Shown here: piece after piece, positions 1-8,625 of the stretch
How positions within the stretch are numbered: the stretch's first letter is position 1
Layout of the letters: every line of letters begins with the position of its first letter
Assembly: GCA_036274155.1 (NCBI GenBank)
Contig: DASUGH010000022.1
Span: forward strand, 1-64,000
Direction of reading: 5' to 3'
Source: Gp6-AA40 sp036274155
Lineage (GTDB): Bacteria; Acidobacteriota; Vicinamibacteria; Vicinamibacterales; UBA2999
DNA length: 64,000 nucleotides
Program-made: the position numbers and the translations under genes
The notes under the pieces: model-generated
The model's input: only the letters and a program-made list of their open reading frames with translations
The model's database searches: none
What the model was told of the DNA's origin: nothing

Positions 1-1
1 G

Positions 2-739
2 CTGATCGCTCACACCAACTCGGGCGGCGAGAAGCGACTGCGTCAGCTCGAAACGCGCATGCTCGATTTCGGCGTCTCGGTGAGCCGGACCGCCGACGAT
101 CTGGTCAGATATCACGGCAAGCTGCTGATCGTGGATCGCGAAGAGCTCCACGTGTACGGTTTCAACTACACATCGCTGGACGTCAAGAGCCGCAGCCTGG
201 GGTTGATCTGCCGTGATCGGCGGACCATCCAGGACGCGCTCCGCCTGTTCGAGTCCGACGCGCAGCGTCAAGCCTTCGAGCCGGCGGCCGACACGCTGGT
301 CGTGAGCCCGGAAAACGCCCGCGAGCAGCTCGCCACGTTCATCAGAGGCGCGCAGAAGCAGCTCATGATCTGGGATCCGAAGGTGAGCGATCCGAAGATG
401 ATTCGCGAGCTCCAGCAGCGCATCAAAGCGGGCGTCGACGTCAGGGTCATCGGCAAGGTCGCGCAGCGTGGCCGCGGTATCCGCGCGGAGAAATCGCCCA
501 TTCGCCTGCACCTCCGCGCCATGGTCCGCGATGGCGACACCGTGTTCGTGGGCAGTCAGAGCCTGCGCGCGCTCGAACTGGACAGCCGCCGCGAGGTCGG
601 GCTGATCGCCCGCGACCCGCGGGTCGTCCGCCGGATCGCCGAAGTCTTCGAGGCCGACTGGGCGAGAACCGAGCTCGGCCGCAAAGAGCTGAAGGTGGCA
701 GAGAAGCTGGACGAGGATCAGGAGCTGACCGCGCCCTGA
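2..739 (+). CDS. Phospholipase D-like (cardiolipin synthase-type) protein, 5' end outside window
   Basis: The frame is already open at base 2, so the N-terminus lies upstream. A clear PLD catalytic motif HGKLLIVD (HxKx4D) is encoded at about 112-135. A second, degenerate copy, HLRAMVRD, stands near 509-532 with Arg in place of Lys. Two HKD copies per chain are typical of phosphatidyltransferases and PLD hydrolases, which use the two His residues in a covalent phosphohistidine mechanism. The Lys-to-Arg change in the second half may lower or alter activity. The C-terminus is acidic and charged. It is convergent with the radical SAM gene that ends 3 bp later. Substrate cannot be told from the sequence. 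Confidence 0.8.
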   Translation: MIAHTNSGGEKRLRQLETRMLDFGVSVSRTADDLVRYHGKLLIVDREELHVYGFNYTSLDVKSRSLGLICRDRRTIQDALRLFESDAQRQAFEPAADTLVVSPENAREQLATFIRGAQKQLMIWDPKVSDPKMIRELQQRIKAGVDVRVIGKVAQRGRGIRAEKSPIRLHLRAMVRDGDTVFVGSQSLRALELDSRREVGLIARDPRVVRRIAEVFEADWARTELGRKELKVAEKLDEDQELTAP

Positions 740-742
740 TTT

Positions 743-1756
743 TCAGATCGAGAACTCGCCCGTTTGCGGCTTCCTCCAGAAGTCCATGAACGACACCCGG
801 TGCACGCATCCGATGGTGCAATAGGGCGCGCATGACTTGGGCGCGTTGAATTCACGGCGGATGTGCTCGAGGCTGTACTTCTCGAGCGGGATGCCGGGCA
901 CGCCGCGCTGCTGTGAGCAGTAGTGCACGAGCCCGTTCTCACAGATGTAGAGATAGCGGGCGCCGGCCCGGCAGTGCCACTCGTTTGGTTTTCCGTCGAC
1001 CAGGTTCAGCTGGAAATCACGGATTCCCGAATAGAGGTTCTTGGCGACGTGCATCACGCCGTCGATCTGCCGCGAGACGTCATCGTAGATCTCGCGCTCG
1101 ACCGGGCCGAGCGGCTTCAGCTGTCCGAGACCGTCGTGAATGATGCCGATGGAGGTGGTGAAGCCGAGCTCGCGGGCGCGCCGGTTGATCGTCCGGGCAT
1201 CCTCCGGATTTCTCGTCCCTCCGCCGAGCACCGAGTTGATGTTGACCTGGAAGGTCGCGTGCGCACGCAGCAGCTTCAGCTTCGAGTGGACGCGCCCGTC
1301 CTTGTCGGGCGCGTCGAGCGTCTTCAAGCTCTTCTTCGACACGTCGTCGGGCACGACGTTGTCGATGCTGATCTGCATGTAGTCGAGGCCGGCGGCGTTG
1401 AGCGCCTTGATGCGCTCCACCGACAGCAGGAAGCCATTGGTGATGAGCCCGCTCATCATTCCGAGCGACCGGATATGCCGGATCAGATCGTCGAGCTGCG
1501 GATGGAGCAGCGGTTCGCCGCCGCTGAACGCCACGACCGACGTGCCGAGCTCCGCGAGCTTGTCGATCCGCGCCGTCAGGGTGTCGAACGGCACCGGCGG
1601 CGACACCTTGTCGTACTCGTTGCAATACCCGCAGTCGATGTTGCAGCGGCGAATCGGGATGATGTGAACGAGAAGTGGATGCTCGGTTTGGAGAAGTCCG
1701 CGGAGGAATTTCCGGCAGGCGCGGGCGCCGCGCCCGGCAGTGGTCACCAATGCCAT
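743..1756 (-). CDS. Radical SAM protein with C-terminal cysteine cluster (A)
   Basis: A 337-residue protein with the radical SAM motif CNIDCGYC (Cys38, Cys42, Cys45), which binds the [4Fe-4S] cluster that cleaves S-adenosylmethionine. The SGGEPLLHP element that holds SAM follows. The C-terminal 80 residues hold further cysteines (WHCRAG, YICENG, HYCSQ, SCAPYCTIGC), as in SPASM or twitch-type auxiliary cluster domains. I chose the ATG at 1756 because it precedes the conserved region by about 30 residues; longer frames upstream are low-complexity Arg-rich sequence. It lies 101 bp downstream of a second radical SAM gene on the same strand, so the two are probably co-transcribed. Substrate unknown. 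Confidence 0.85.
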   Translation of the reverse strand: MALVTTAGRGARACRKFLRGLLQTEHPLLVHIIPIRRCNIDCGYCNEYDKVSPPVPFDTLTARIDKLAELGTSVVAFSGGEPLLHPQLDDLIRHIRSLGMMSGLITNGFLLSVERIKALNAAGLDYMQISIDNVVPDDVSKKSLKTLDAPDKDGRVHSKLKLLRAHATFQVNINSVLGGGTRNPEDARTINRRARELGFTTSIGIIHDGLGQLKPLGPVEREIYDDVSRQIDGVMHVAKNLYSGIRDFQLNLVDGKPNEWHCRAGARYLYICENGLVHYCSQQRGVPGIPLEKYSLEHIRREFNAPKSCAPYCTIGCVHRVSFMDFWRKPQTGEFSI

Positions 1757-1857
1757 CAGATCGCCGACAATTCTAACACCACGAAAACGGCGTCGCGGCG
1801 CTGCCGCCAGGACCGATGGCCGCGTGCGACGTCGCTCGAGCGGTGTGCGGGCGCGGC

Positions 1858-2901
1858 TCAGGGCCGACCTGGCTCTTCGAGTGGGTGAACGGGCTCGAGC
1901 GGACGGCGAACAGTCGCACCTCGCAGCCGTTCGACTGCCTTGCCGATACGGAGCGACGCGTAGAAGATCTTGCCGACCGGCACGCCGCCTTTGAGGCGAT
2001 GCCGGCCGATCGCTTCGAGGCCGGCGGACGCGAGGCAGCCGCAGTTGGAGCAGTCGGGCCTGCCGCCGAACTGGCAGGGTGTGATGCGGCGCTGCATGTC
2101 GGTCGAGAAGCATTCCGTCGTCTGTGCGAAGACGCACTCATCGGGCGTCCGCGGCGGGTTCGCGTAGACGTTCAGCATCCCGTCGAGCATCAGGAGCTTG
2201 GAATAACGGGTGCGCAAGCGACGCAGATCGGCGATGACGCGCGCCCGATCCTCGCGCGTCAGTCGTTCGGCCGACAGTTCGCCCACCTGCGGAGTGTAGA
2301 GGCTGAACCAGATCATCCGCGTGTTCGCGTTCTGCTGCCAGAATTCGAGGAATTCCTCGAGATACCCGTCGCGCCGCGCCTGCTGCCGTGTCACCGTGCA
2401 GTGCACCGTGATCTGGTGCCCCACGATGTGCTTGAGGATGCGCTCGTAGGTCGCCGGTGTACGACGCACGTCGTGCTCAGGCGGCAGACCGTCGATCGAC
2501 ACCACGACCTGGAGCCGCGGCAGGCCGGACCACTCCAGGGGAATCGGGCGCACGGCGCTGGTGACGACCTGCGTATGAATCTGACGCTCGGCGAGCTGCG
2601 GCAGAATGCGGCCAAGCTCGCGATAGCGGACGAGCGGCTCGCCGCCGACGATGGAGACGTGCAGCGGCCGATGACGATCGATCATCGCCATGAAGCGGGT
2701 GACCAGCTCGTCGCCCTTGTAGTCGCTCAGGCCGCGCAACGTGACGTCGCCGCCGAGATGCTCGTCGCCGTAGGCGTAGCAGCCCGGACAGCGCAGCGGA
2801 CATTCACGCGTGATTTCGATGGAGAGATTGGGACGATAGCCCGACAGGATTCTTCCCCACGCCTGGACCACCTCTCGGACGCCGACCGCGTTTGCACTCA
2901 T
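1858..2901 (-). CDS. Radical SAM protein with Cys-rich C-terminus (B)
   Basis: A 347-residue radical SAM enzyme. The cluster motif CPLRCPGC is at Cys34, Cys38 and Cys41, followed by the SAM-binding element VGGEPLVRY. The C-terminal third carries CVFAQTTEC and then a dense group PCQFGGRPDCSNCGC, consistent with extra Fe-S cluster binding. The TIM-barrel part differs clearly from the neighbouring radical SAM protein A, so this is not a recent duplicate. The ATG at 2901 is preceded 8 nt upstream by GATAAT, a good -10 box, so the mRNA may have almost no leader. It is divergent from the SET-domain gene. Substrate unknown; no precursor-peptide gene is visible nearby. Confidence 0.85.
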   Translation of the reverse strand: MSANAVGVREVVQAWGRILSGYRPNLSIEITRECPLRCPGCYAYGDEHLGGDVTLRGLSDYKGDELVTRFMAMIDRHRPLHVSIVGGEPLVRYRELGRILPQLAERQIHTQVVTSAVRPIPLEWSGLPRLQVVVSIDGLPPEHDVRRTPATYERILKHIVGHQITVHCTVTRQQARRDGYLEEFLEFWQQNANTRMIWFSLYTPQVGELSAERLTREDRARVIADLRRLRTRYSKLLMLDGMLNVYANPPRTPDECVFAQTTECFSTDMQRRITPCQFGGRPDCSNCGCLASAGLEAIGRHRLKGGVPVGKIFYASLRIGKAVERLRGATVRRPLEPVHPLEEPGRP

Positions 2902-2909
2902 GTGGACCT

Positions 2910-2915
2910 ATTATC
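2910..2915 (-). promoter_or_regulatory. Candidate -10 box of the radical SAM pair
   Basis: GATAAT on the minus strand, 8 nt before the ATG at 2901 (5 of 6 bases match TATAAT). The predicted transcript start falls at or next to the start codon, suggesting a very short or absent leader. No clear -35 box was found. Confidence 0.35.
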
Positions 2916-2974
2916 GTCGCGATCTCCACGGCGGACGACACAAAAACGCCGAACGCGCGCTATCCTGTCGTGTA

Positions 2975-3391
2975 ATGAGCAGGGCTGCAGCACCGCCACA
3001 GATCGTCAGGCGCCGCTCCCGTCTGCATGGGTGGGGCGTTTTCGCCAAGGAACGAATCAACAAGAACACCCGCATCGTGAAGTACGAGGGCGAGCTGATC
3101 GATCAGCGTGAGAGCCTCAAACGCGAAACGAAGTATCTCAAGCGCGGCGAGATCTGGTGCTTCACGGTCAATCGCCGCTGGGTTCGCGACGCGCAGGTCG
3201 GCGGCAACATCGCACGCTTCATCAATCACGCGTGCCGGCCGAATTGCTACAGCCAGATCGTCGGCCTCGACATCTGGATCCGTGCCGGCCGCAACATCGA
3301 GCCGGGCGAAGAGCTGACGTACGACTACTACACCGACGGCGAGAAGGTCATTCAGTGCCACTGCCGGCCCGGATGCCGGCGCAAGCTGTAG
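2975..3391 (+). CDS. Bacterial SET-domain lysine methyltransferase-like protein
   Basis: A 138-residue protein that is nearly all SET domain. Visible family motifs in order: GWGVFA, FINHACRPNC (the NHxxxPNC SAM and active-site loop), ELTYDYY (containing the catalytic Tyr) and a Cys-containing tail CHCRPGC resembling a post-SET zinc site. SET enzymes transfer a methyl group from SAM to lysine side chains; in bacteria the target is generally unknown. I chose the ATG at 2975, just before the basic residues that open the domain. There is no Shine-Dalgarno, and TATCCT lies 8 nt upstream, so the message may be near-leaderless. It is divergent from the radical SAM pair. It is convincing as a family member but its substrate cannot be inferred. 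Confidence 0.85.
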   Translation: MSRAAAPPQIVRRRSRLHGWGVFAKERINKNTRIVKYEGELIDQRESLKRETKYLKRGEIWCFTVNRRWVRDAQVGGNIARFINHACRPNCYSQIVGLDIWIRAGRNIEPGEELTYDYYTDGEKVIQCHCRPGCRRKL

Positions 3392-3413
3392 AAGATTCGT
3401 GCGACTTCCATCG

Positions 3414-5099
3414 ATGACCACATCCAGGAAGAAACCGAGGCTGCTCGCGCACTTGCGCGGGCCGGCGGCGCTGCGCGCGTCGCTCCTCGGCGCTGTGATC
3501 CTGGCGCTGGCCGGCGCCGCGCGCGCACGCGCTCCATGGTCGGCTGCGACAGCTGCCGCGCAGGCGGACGTCTCCGACGACGAATTGGAGCAGGCGAGCG
3601 ACGGACGCTCCATCAACCTCGGCCCGGCCGGCGGCGGCCGGCCCACCGCAGTGCCGCTCGAGGTGTACGTCGCTCGCGTGATTGCCGGAGAGGGTGAGCC
3701 GAATGCGCCCGAAGCCACGCAGCAGGCGCTGGCGATCGCCGTTCGCACATACGCCATCGTCAACGGCCGCCGGCACGCGCGGGACGGGTTCGACCTCTGC
3801 GACGGCACCCACTGTCAGGTGCCGCGGACCGCGAACGCCGCGACCCGTCGCGCGGCGCTGTCGACCAAGGGGCGTGTGCTGACCTACAACGGTTCGCCGG
3901 CCGAGGTCTTCTATTCCGCCAACTGCGGCGGACGCTCCGAGAGTGCCTCCTATGTCTGGCCCGGCGCCGATCTCCCGTACCTCAAGTCGGTCGCCGACGA
4001 CGTCCACGATCAGGACGTGCCGTGGACGCTCGAGCGCAGCCTTCGCGACATTCAGGACGTACTGAAGCGGAACGGGTTCGCCGGCTCCCGTCTGAGCGAC
4101 ATCGAGGTGACCGCGCGCAGCGACTCCGGACGCGCCGCGCGGCTGCGCCTTCGCGGGCTCCGTCCCGACACAATCACCGGCGAGGCGTTTCGCGCGGCCA
4201 TCGGTGCCGGAACGCTGCGCAGCACCGCGTTTCGCATCGAACGCCGCGGATCGATCGTCCGCTTTACCGGCAAGGGATATGGCCACGGCGTCGGGATGTG
4301 TGTGGTCGGCGCCGGCCGGCGTGCGCGGAGAGGCGAGAGCGTCGAGCAGATCCTGGCCGCCTACTATCCGGGCCTGCAGCTGCGTGACCTCGGAACACTG
4401 GCCGTCCCCGTCTCATCGAGCGCGCGGCGGTCCACACCCGCGGCTGCCGGACGCACGGGTGCGCCGTCTGCCAGTCCGGCGCCGTCGGCAGCCGCTGCTT
4501 CCGCGGCCGCGTCGGTCACACCGATCGAGGCGGCGGTGGCTGCGGGCGTCGAGGTGGTCGTGCCGACGTCCGAGGCATCGACGCCGATGGGAGACCTCGA
4601 GTCGCGAACGCGAAGGGCACGCGCCGCCGTCGCCGCGGCGCTTGGCGTCGCGCCGATGCCGGTGACGGTGCGGTTGTACGACACGATCGACGGGTTCCGC
4701 GTGGCGACCAGTCGTCCGTGGTGGGTGGCCTTCGATCGCCGGATGTCATCGATCGCGCTCGGCCCGGTTGCGGCCGCCGACGCGGACACGCTCGACGCGA
4801 TGCTCCGCGCCGCGCTGGCCGAGCAGCTCATGGCCGCGAGCCTTGCCGATCGGCCGGCGTGGGTGATCGTTGGAGGCGGTCGTTACGTGTCGCGCGCGCT
4901 CTCGGCCCGGGCGGCGGCAGCACCGTTGACGCCACCCGCCGGATCCGGCGGCACTCGCGCAGGCCGGGACGAGTGCCCGGCCGATGCCGAGCTGACGCTG
5001 GCGGTTTCGCCGGCCGCCCAGCGCACCGCCGAGGCGCGTGCCGAAGCCTGTTTCGCGCGCGCCTTCGCGGCCGCCGGCGACTGGCGCGCCGTCCAGTAG
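3414..5099 (+). CDS. SpoIID/LytB-domain envelope protein with extra C-terminal domain
   Basis: A 561-residue exported protein. The N-terminus is basic followed by a hydrophobic stretch (LLGAVILALAGAA), a signal peptide or anchor. The SpoIID core runs from PLEVYVARVIAGEGEPNAP through IAVRTYAIVNG, VFYSANCGG and GYGHGVGMCVVGA to AAYYPG. SpoIID family proteins bind or cleave denuded peptidoglycan glycan strands; many non-sporulating bacteria have them. After an Ala/Pro linker, about 200 residues follow whose layout (a helix ending LRAALAEQLMA, then RPAWVIVGGGRYVS) resembles gluzincin MA-type peptidases but lacks HExxH. I picked the ATG at 3414; a GTG at 3399 is an alternative start. Confidence 0.8.
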   Translation: MTTSRKKPRLLAHLRGPAALRASLLGAVILALAGAARARAPWSAATAAAQADVSDDELEQASDGRSINLGPAGGGRPTAVPLEVYVARVIAGEGEPNAPEATQQALAIAVRTYAIVNGRRHARDGFDLCDGTHCQVPRTANAATRRAALSTKGRVLTYNGSPAEVFYSANCGGRSESASYVWPGADLPYLKSVADDVHDQDVPWTLERSLRDIQDVLKRNGFAGSRLSDIEVTARSDSGRAARLRLRGLRPDTITGEAFRAAIGAGTLRSTAFRIERRGSIVRFTGKGYGHGVGMCVVGAGRRARRGESVEQILAAYYPGLQLRDLGTLAVPVSSSARRSTPAAAGRTGAPSASPAPSAAAASAAASVTPIEAAVAAGVEVVVPTSEASTPMGDLESRTRRARAAVAAALGVAPMPVTVRLYDTIDGFRVATSRPWWVAFDRRMSSIALGPVAAADADTLDAMLRAALAEQLMAASLADRPAWVIVGGGRYVSRALSARAAAAPLTPPAGSGGTRAGRDECPADAELTLAVSPAAQRTAEARAEACFARAFAAAGDWRAVQ

Positions 5100-5137
5100 C
5101 CAGGTCGAGGGCGAACCTCCCGATCCGCCTGCGGGCG

Positions 5138-6727
5138 TCAGGGCCGCTCGATCCCCGTCTCTTTGATCTTGTTCAGCAGCGTCTTGTAGCTGACGCCGAG
5201 AATCTGTGCCGCCTTGCGGCGGTTCCAGTGCACCTGGCGGAGCGTGGACGCGATCGCGGTACGCTCGGCCGCGAGCGCCGCTTCACGGGCGACGTCGGCA
5301 AGCCGACGTACGTCCTGACCGGCCGGCGCGGCCGGTGCGGCGTCGGCGGCGTCTTCTCCTTCGTCCTCTGTGGCGGCTCGTGCGTCGGCCGGCGGCGGTG
5401 CCGGCTGCGCCGGCGCGCTATGGAACGGAGGCGGTGCGACGCTCGAGGGCTCCGGCGTCGCTGCTGGTGTGGCGGCATGCACCAGCGGCGGCCGCTCGAG
5501 CTCGTGCGTGACCATCTGCTCGTCCTGCAGGATCACGAACCGCTTGATCATGTTCTCGAGCTCGCGGACGTTTCCGGGCCAGCTGTACTGGAGAAACTTC
5601 TGCCGCAGCTCGTCCGACAGCGGCCGCACCGGGCGGTTGTAGCGCTGCGAGTACTTGACGATGAAGAAGTCGGTCAGGCTTGGAATTTCATCGCGCCGCT
5701 CGCGCAGCGCCGGGACCGCCGCCTCGATGACCTTGAGGCGGTAGTAGAGATCCTCACGGAACTCTCCGCGCAGCATCATCTGTTCGAGGTCGCGGTTGGT
5801 GGCGGCGACCACGCGAACGTCGACGGCGATGCGCTTGTTGCTTCCGAGCTTCGTGAACTCCGCATCCTGCAGCACGTGCAGCAGCTTTGCCTGGAGCGGC
5901 GGCTTCATCTCGCCAATCTCATCCAGGAAGATCGTGCCGGTGTGCGCCTGCTCGAACTTGCCGATCCGCGTGGTGGCGGCTCCGGTGAAGGCGCCCTTTT
6001 CGTGGCCGAACAGTTCGCTCTCGAGCAGCTCCGCCGGCAGCGCGGCGCAGTTCACCTTGACGAACGGCTTGTTGCGCCGGTCGGAGCGCTGGTGAATCGC
6101 GCGGGCGACGAGCTCCTTGCCGACGCCGCTCTCGCCGCGAATCAGCACCGTGACGTCACTGTCGGCGACCTGCTCGATGATGAGCGCCACCTGACGCATC
6201 GCCGGGCTGTCGCCCCAGCCGATGAACGCCTCGCTCTGATCGTCGCTGAGCTGGCGCCGCAGATCGCTGAGCTCGTTGACGAGGCGCGTGCGCTCGATCG
6301 CCTGCTTGATGGCGGCATCGAGCGCAATCTCCCCGAGCCCCTCCGGGTCGTCCGGTTTGACGACGTAGTCGGCGGCGCCGAGGCGCACCGCTTCGACGAT
6401 GGTCTGTGCGTGTTCGCGGCCGGACAGCATGATCACCTGGAGCTCGGGCCGTGCCGCCTTGAGCGCCTTGAGCGTCTGCAGTCCGTCCATACCCGGCATC
6501 GCCACGTCGAGCAGCACGATGTCCGGTGGCTCGCCCTGGCGAATCGCCGCCACGATCTCGTCGCCGCGCGTATACGACCGGGTGCCTTCGTAGCCGCGCA
6601 GGGCGAGAAACGTCCTCAGGTACCCGGCAAATCCCGAGTCATCGTCGACAACGGCAATCGAGGGACGGCGCTCGTCGCTCACGCTGTCGGTTCCCGGCGG
6701 AGAGCCCGCGCCAATAACCGTCGTCAT
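5138..6727 (-). CDS. Sigma54-dependent NtrC-type response regulator
   Basis: A 529-residue regulator. The receiver domain spans about residues 24-135 with phospho-acceptor Asp74 in LLDVAMPGMDG and the conserved Lys in VVKP. The AAA+ domain has Walker A GESGVGKE (198-205), the sigma54-contact loop GAFTGA (245-250) and Walker B GTIFLDEIGE. A Pro/Ala-rich linker of about 75 residues leads to a Fis-type helix-turn-helix at the C-terminus (RKAAQILGVSYKTLLNKI). Such proteins activate RNA polymerase holding sigma54 from distant enhancer sites. The ATG at 6727 has an AGGAGA ribosome site and overlaps the histidine kinase stop by 4 bp. A candidate target promoter in this window lies at 16244. Confidence 0.93.
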   Translation of the reverse strand: MTTVIGAGSPPGTDSVSDERRPSIAVVDDDSGFAGYLRTFLALRGYEGTRSYTRGDEIVAAIRQGEPPDIVLLDVAMPGMDGLQTLKALKAARPELQVIMLSGREHAQTIVEAVRLGAADYVVKPDDPEGLGEIALDAAIKQAIERTRLVNELSDLRRQLSDDQSEAFIGWGDSPAMRQVALIIEQVADSDVTVLIRGESGVGKELVARAIHQRSDRRNKPFVKVNCAALPAELLESELFGHEKGAFTGAATTRIGKFEQAHTGTIFLDEIGEMKPPLQAKLLHVLQDAEFTKLGSNKRIAVDVRVVAATNRDLEQMMLRGEFREDLYYRLKVIEAAVPALRERRDEIPSLTDFFIVKYSQRYNRPVRPLSDELRQKFLQYSWPGNVRELENMIKRFVILQDEQMVTHELERPPLVHAATPAATPEPSSVAPPPFHSAPAQPAPPPADARAATEDEGEDAADAAPAAPAGQDVRRLADVAREAALAAERTAIASTLRQVHWNRRKAAQILGVSYKTLLNKIKETGIERP

Positions 6728-7422
6728 GGTGTCTCCTGCTCGCGGAGTGGAAGTCTCAACGCCGACGCCGACCGCGATTGCGCACCGGGGAGCGACCAGA
6801 GGGCGCCTCCATGCGCCTCGATGATCCGTTTCGCCACCGGCAGCGCCAGCCCGAGGCCGCCGCGCCATTCGTCGAAGGCCGGCGGCGTCCGACGCGAATC
6901 GCGGAGAGGCGAGAGCAGAGAGTCATCGCCGATGGCCACGATCCCCCACTTTCGCTCGTCCTTGATCATGCAGCACTCGGCCACGACAACGCCAGGGTCG
7001 CCACGCTCGCGCAGCGCGGCGTGCACCAGCGCTGTGAGTGCGGTCGTCAGGCGGACGCGGTCGCCTACCACGATGAGCGGGCTGGCGGCGGCGCGGACGT
7101 CGAGACGAACCCCCCGATCTACGCCTTCACGCACCCGTTCCGGCATCTCGCTGACGATCTGGTTGATGTCGACCTCCTGGCGAGCCAGCGACAGCTCGCG
7201 CGATTCCAGCTTTCCGAGGTCGCTCATCTCACCGACCAGCGCGCCGAGGCGCGCGCAGGATCGATCCGCTTCCTCGAGCATTTTCCGCTGCTTGTCGGTC
7301 AGCGGTCCACCCTGCTCACGCAGGAGCATCCGGAGGTACCCTGCCACAACGGTGACTGGCGTCCGAAACTCATGAACCGCCAGCGAAAGCGAGCGCGGGA
7401 AGGGGTTCTGGTCACCGGTCAT
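6724..7422 (-). CDS. Sensor-less histidine kinase, degenerate ATP-binding region
   Basis: A 232-residue kinase that starts almost directly at the dimerisation helix: the H-box HEFRTP has His17 as phosphorylation site. There is no membrane segment, PAS or GAF domain, so the signal must come from a partner protein. The HATPase part ends with GGLGLALPVAKRIIEAHGG, a good G2 box and following helix, but the N-box (expected N-x-x-x-N-A) reads TTALTALVHAAL and the G1 box is not recognisable. It may therefore act mainly as a phosphatase or phosphotransfer partner. It is translationally coupled (ATGA) to the NtrC-type regulator downstream, its likely partner. Confidence 0.8.
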   Translation of the reverse strand: MTGDQNPFPRSLSLAVHEFRTPVTVVAGYLRMLLREQGGPLTDKQRKMLEEADRSCARLGALVGEMSDLGKLESRELSLARQEVDINQIVSEMPERVREGVDRGVRLDVRAAASPLIVVGDRVRLTTALTALVHAALRERGDPGVVVAECCMIKDERKWGIVAIGDDSLLSPLRDSRRTPPAFDEWRGGLGLALPVAKRIIEAHGGALWSLPGAQSRSASALRLPLREQETP

Positions 7423-7653
7423 TGGGGAGCCTGCGGCGTGCGGGCGCGCGATGCGGATACCGTCTAAGTGTTGAGGCTATCATGCATAACTGCTGAATCG
7501 AAACTCATCCGCCTCGATCGCAGATCAGCGGACGTTCGAAGCCATCGAGCCTGGCTGGAACAGAACAGCGCGCCCTCGGCTGGTCGCCTCGGGTCTGGAC
7601 GGGAGGTACCGACGATTCGCCGCTGCCACGTTCCGGCGACGGCGAAATCCTCC

Positions 7654-7659
7654 TATAAT
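7654..7659 (+). promoter_or_regulatory. TATAAT -10 box 6 nt before the msrP start
   Basis: A perfect TATAAT whose expected transcription start, about 7 nt downstream, is the A of the msrP ATG at 7666. No ribosome binding site is present between them. This suggests a leaderless msrPQ mRNA. The -35 region is weak (TTCCGG at 7631). Confidence 0.5.
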
Positions 7660-7665
7660 GTCGAT

Positions 7666-8625
7666 ATGTTGATCAAAAAGGCGCCCGACATTCGCTCCTC
7701 GGAGATCACGCCCAAGAGCCTGTACCTCAGACGCCGGGAATTCATTCAGGCCTCGGCCGCGGCGCTCGTCGCTGCCGGTTGCGGGACGCTGACGGGCGAC
7801 GACCTGGCGGCTCAGGGTGGCGGGCTGGCCAAACTGCCGAACGTCAAGAAGGGCAGCCCGTTCAACACCACCGAAAAGCTGAACAGCTACGACGACATCA
7901 GCAGCTACAACAACTTCTACGAGTTCGGCACCGGCAAGGATGAACCGAAGCCCAACTCGAAGAACTTCAAGACCCGGCCGTGGACGATCGCGGTCGAAGG
8001 TGAAGTCGTCAAGCCGGCGAACTATCAGCTGGAGGACTTCATCAAGCCGTACACCCTCGAGGAACGCATCTACCGGATGCGCTGCGTCGAGGCATGGTCG
8101 ATGGTGATCCCCTGGGTCGGGATCCCGCTCGCCGACGTCATCAAGCGCGTGGAGCCGACGAGCCGCGCGAAGTTCGTCGAGTTCACGACGCTGCTGGATC
8201 CGAGCCGCATGCCGTATCAGCGCTCGCGAGTTCTCGACTGGCCGTACGTGGAGGGGCTGCGTCTCGACGAAGCGCAGCATCCGCTCGCCATCCTCGCTGT
8301 CGGTCTTTACGGGGAAGTACTGCCCAACCAGAACGGCGCGCCGATACGTCTCGTGGTGCCGTGGAAGTACGGCTTCAAGGGAATCAAGTCGATCGTGAAG
8401 ATGCGCTTCCTCGAGAAGCAGCCGGTCAACACCTGGCAACGGATGGCGCCAAACGAGTACGGGTTCTATGCCAACGTGAACCCGAACGTCGACCACCCGA
8501 GATGGAGCCAGAAGAACGAGACCCGGTTGCCCGGCTTCCTTCGGAACCATCCGACCCAGATGTTCAACGGCTACGATCAGGTCGCGAGTCTCTACAGCGG
8601 GATGGACCTGCGCAAGAATTTTTGA
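7666..8625 (+). CDS. msrP: Protein-methionine-sulfoxide reductase catalytic subunit MsrP
   Basis: A 319-residue molybdopterin enzyme (YedY/MsrP family) that reduces methionine sulfoxide in periplasmic proteins. The N-terminus has a twin-arginine signal (YLRRREFIQASAAALVAAG), as expected for a folded cofactor-bearing enzyme. The molybdenum-ligand cysteine is in YRMRCVEAWSMVIPW, and the substrate-side VPWKYGFKGIKSIVK is conserved. The length matches the family (about 320). The gene overlaps msrQ by 4 bp, so the pair is co-translated. It lacks a ribosome binding site and has a TATAAT just upstream. Electrons come from the quinone pool through MsrQ. Confidence 0.95.
   Translation: MLIKKAPDIRSSEITPKSLYLRRREFIQASAAALVAAGCGTLTGDDLAAQGGGLAKLPNVKKGSPFNTTEKLNSYDDISSYNNFYEFGTGKDEPKPNSKNFKTRPWTIAVEGEVVKPANYQLEDFIKPYTLEERIYRMRCVEAWSMVIPWVGIPLADVIKRVEPTSRAKFVEFTTLLDPSRMPYQRSRVLDWPYVEGLRLDEAQHPLAILAVGLYGEVLPNQNGAPIRLVVPWKYGFKGIKSIVKMRFLEKQPVNTWQRMAPNEYGFYANVNPNVDHPRWSQKNETRLPGFLRNHPTQMFNGYDQVASLYSGMDLRKNF

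Noticed and set aside
4718..7375. An 885-codon open frame on the plus strand
   Set aside because: It lies antisense to the SpoIID end and the NtrC/kinase genes; the translation is Arg/Ala-rich with no domain. Long shadow frames are expected at this GC content.
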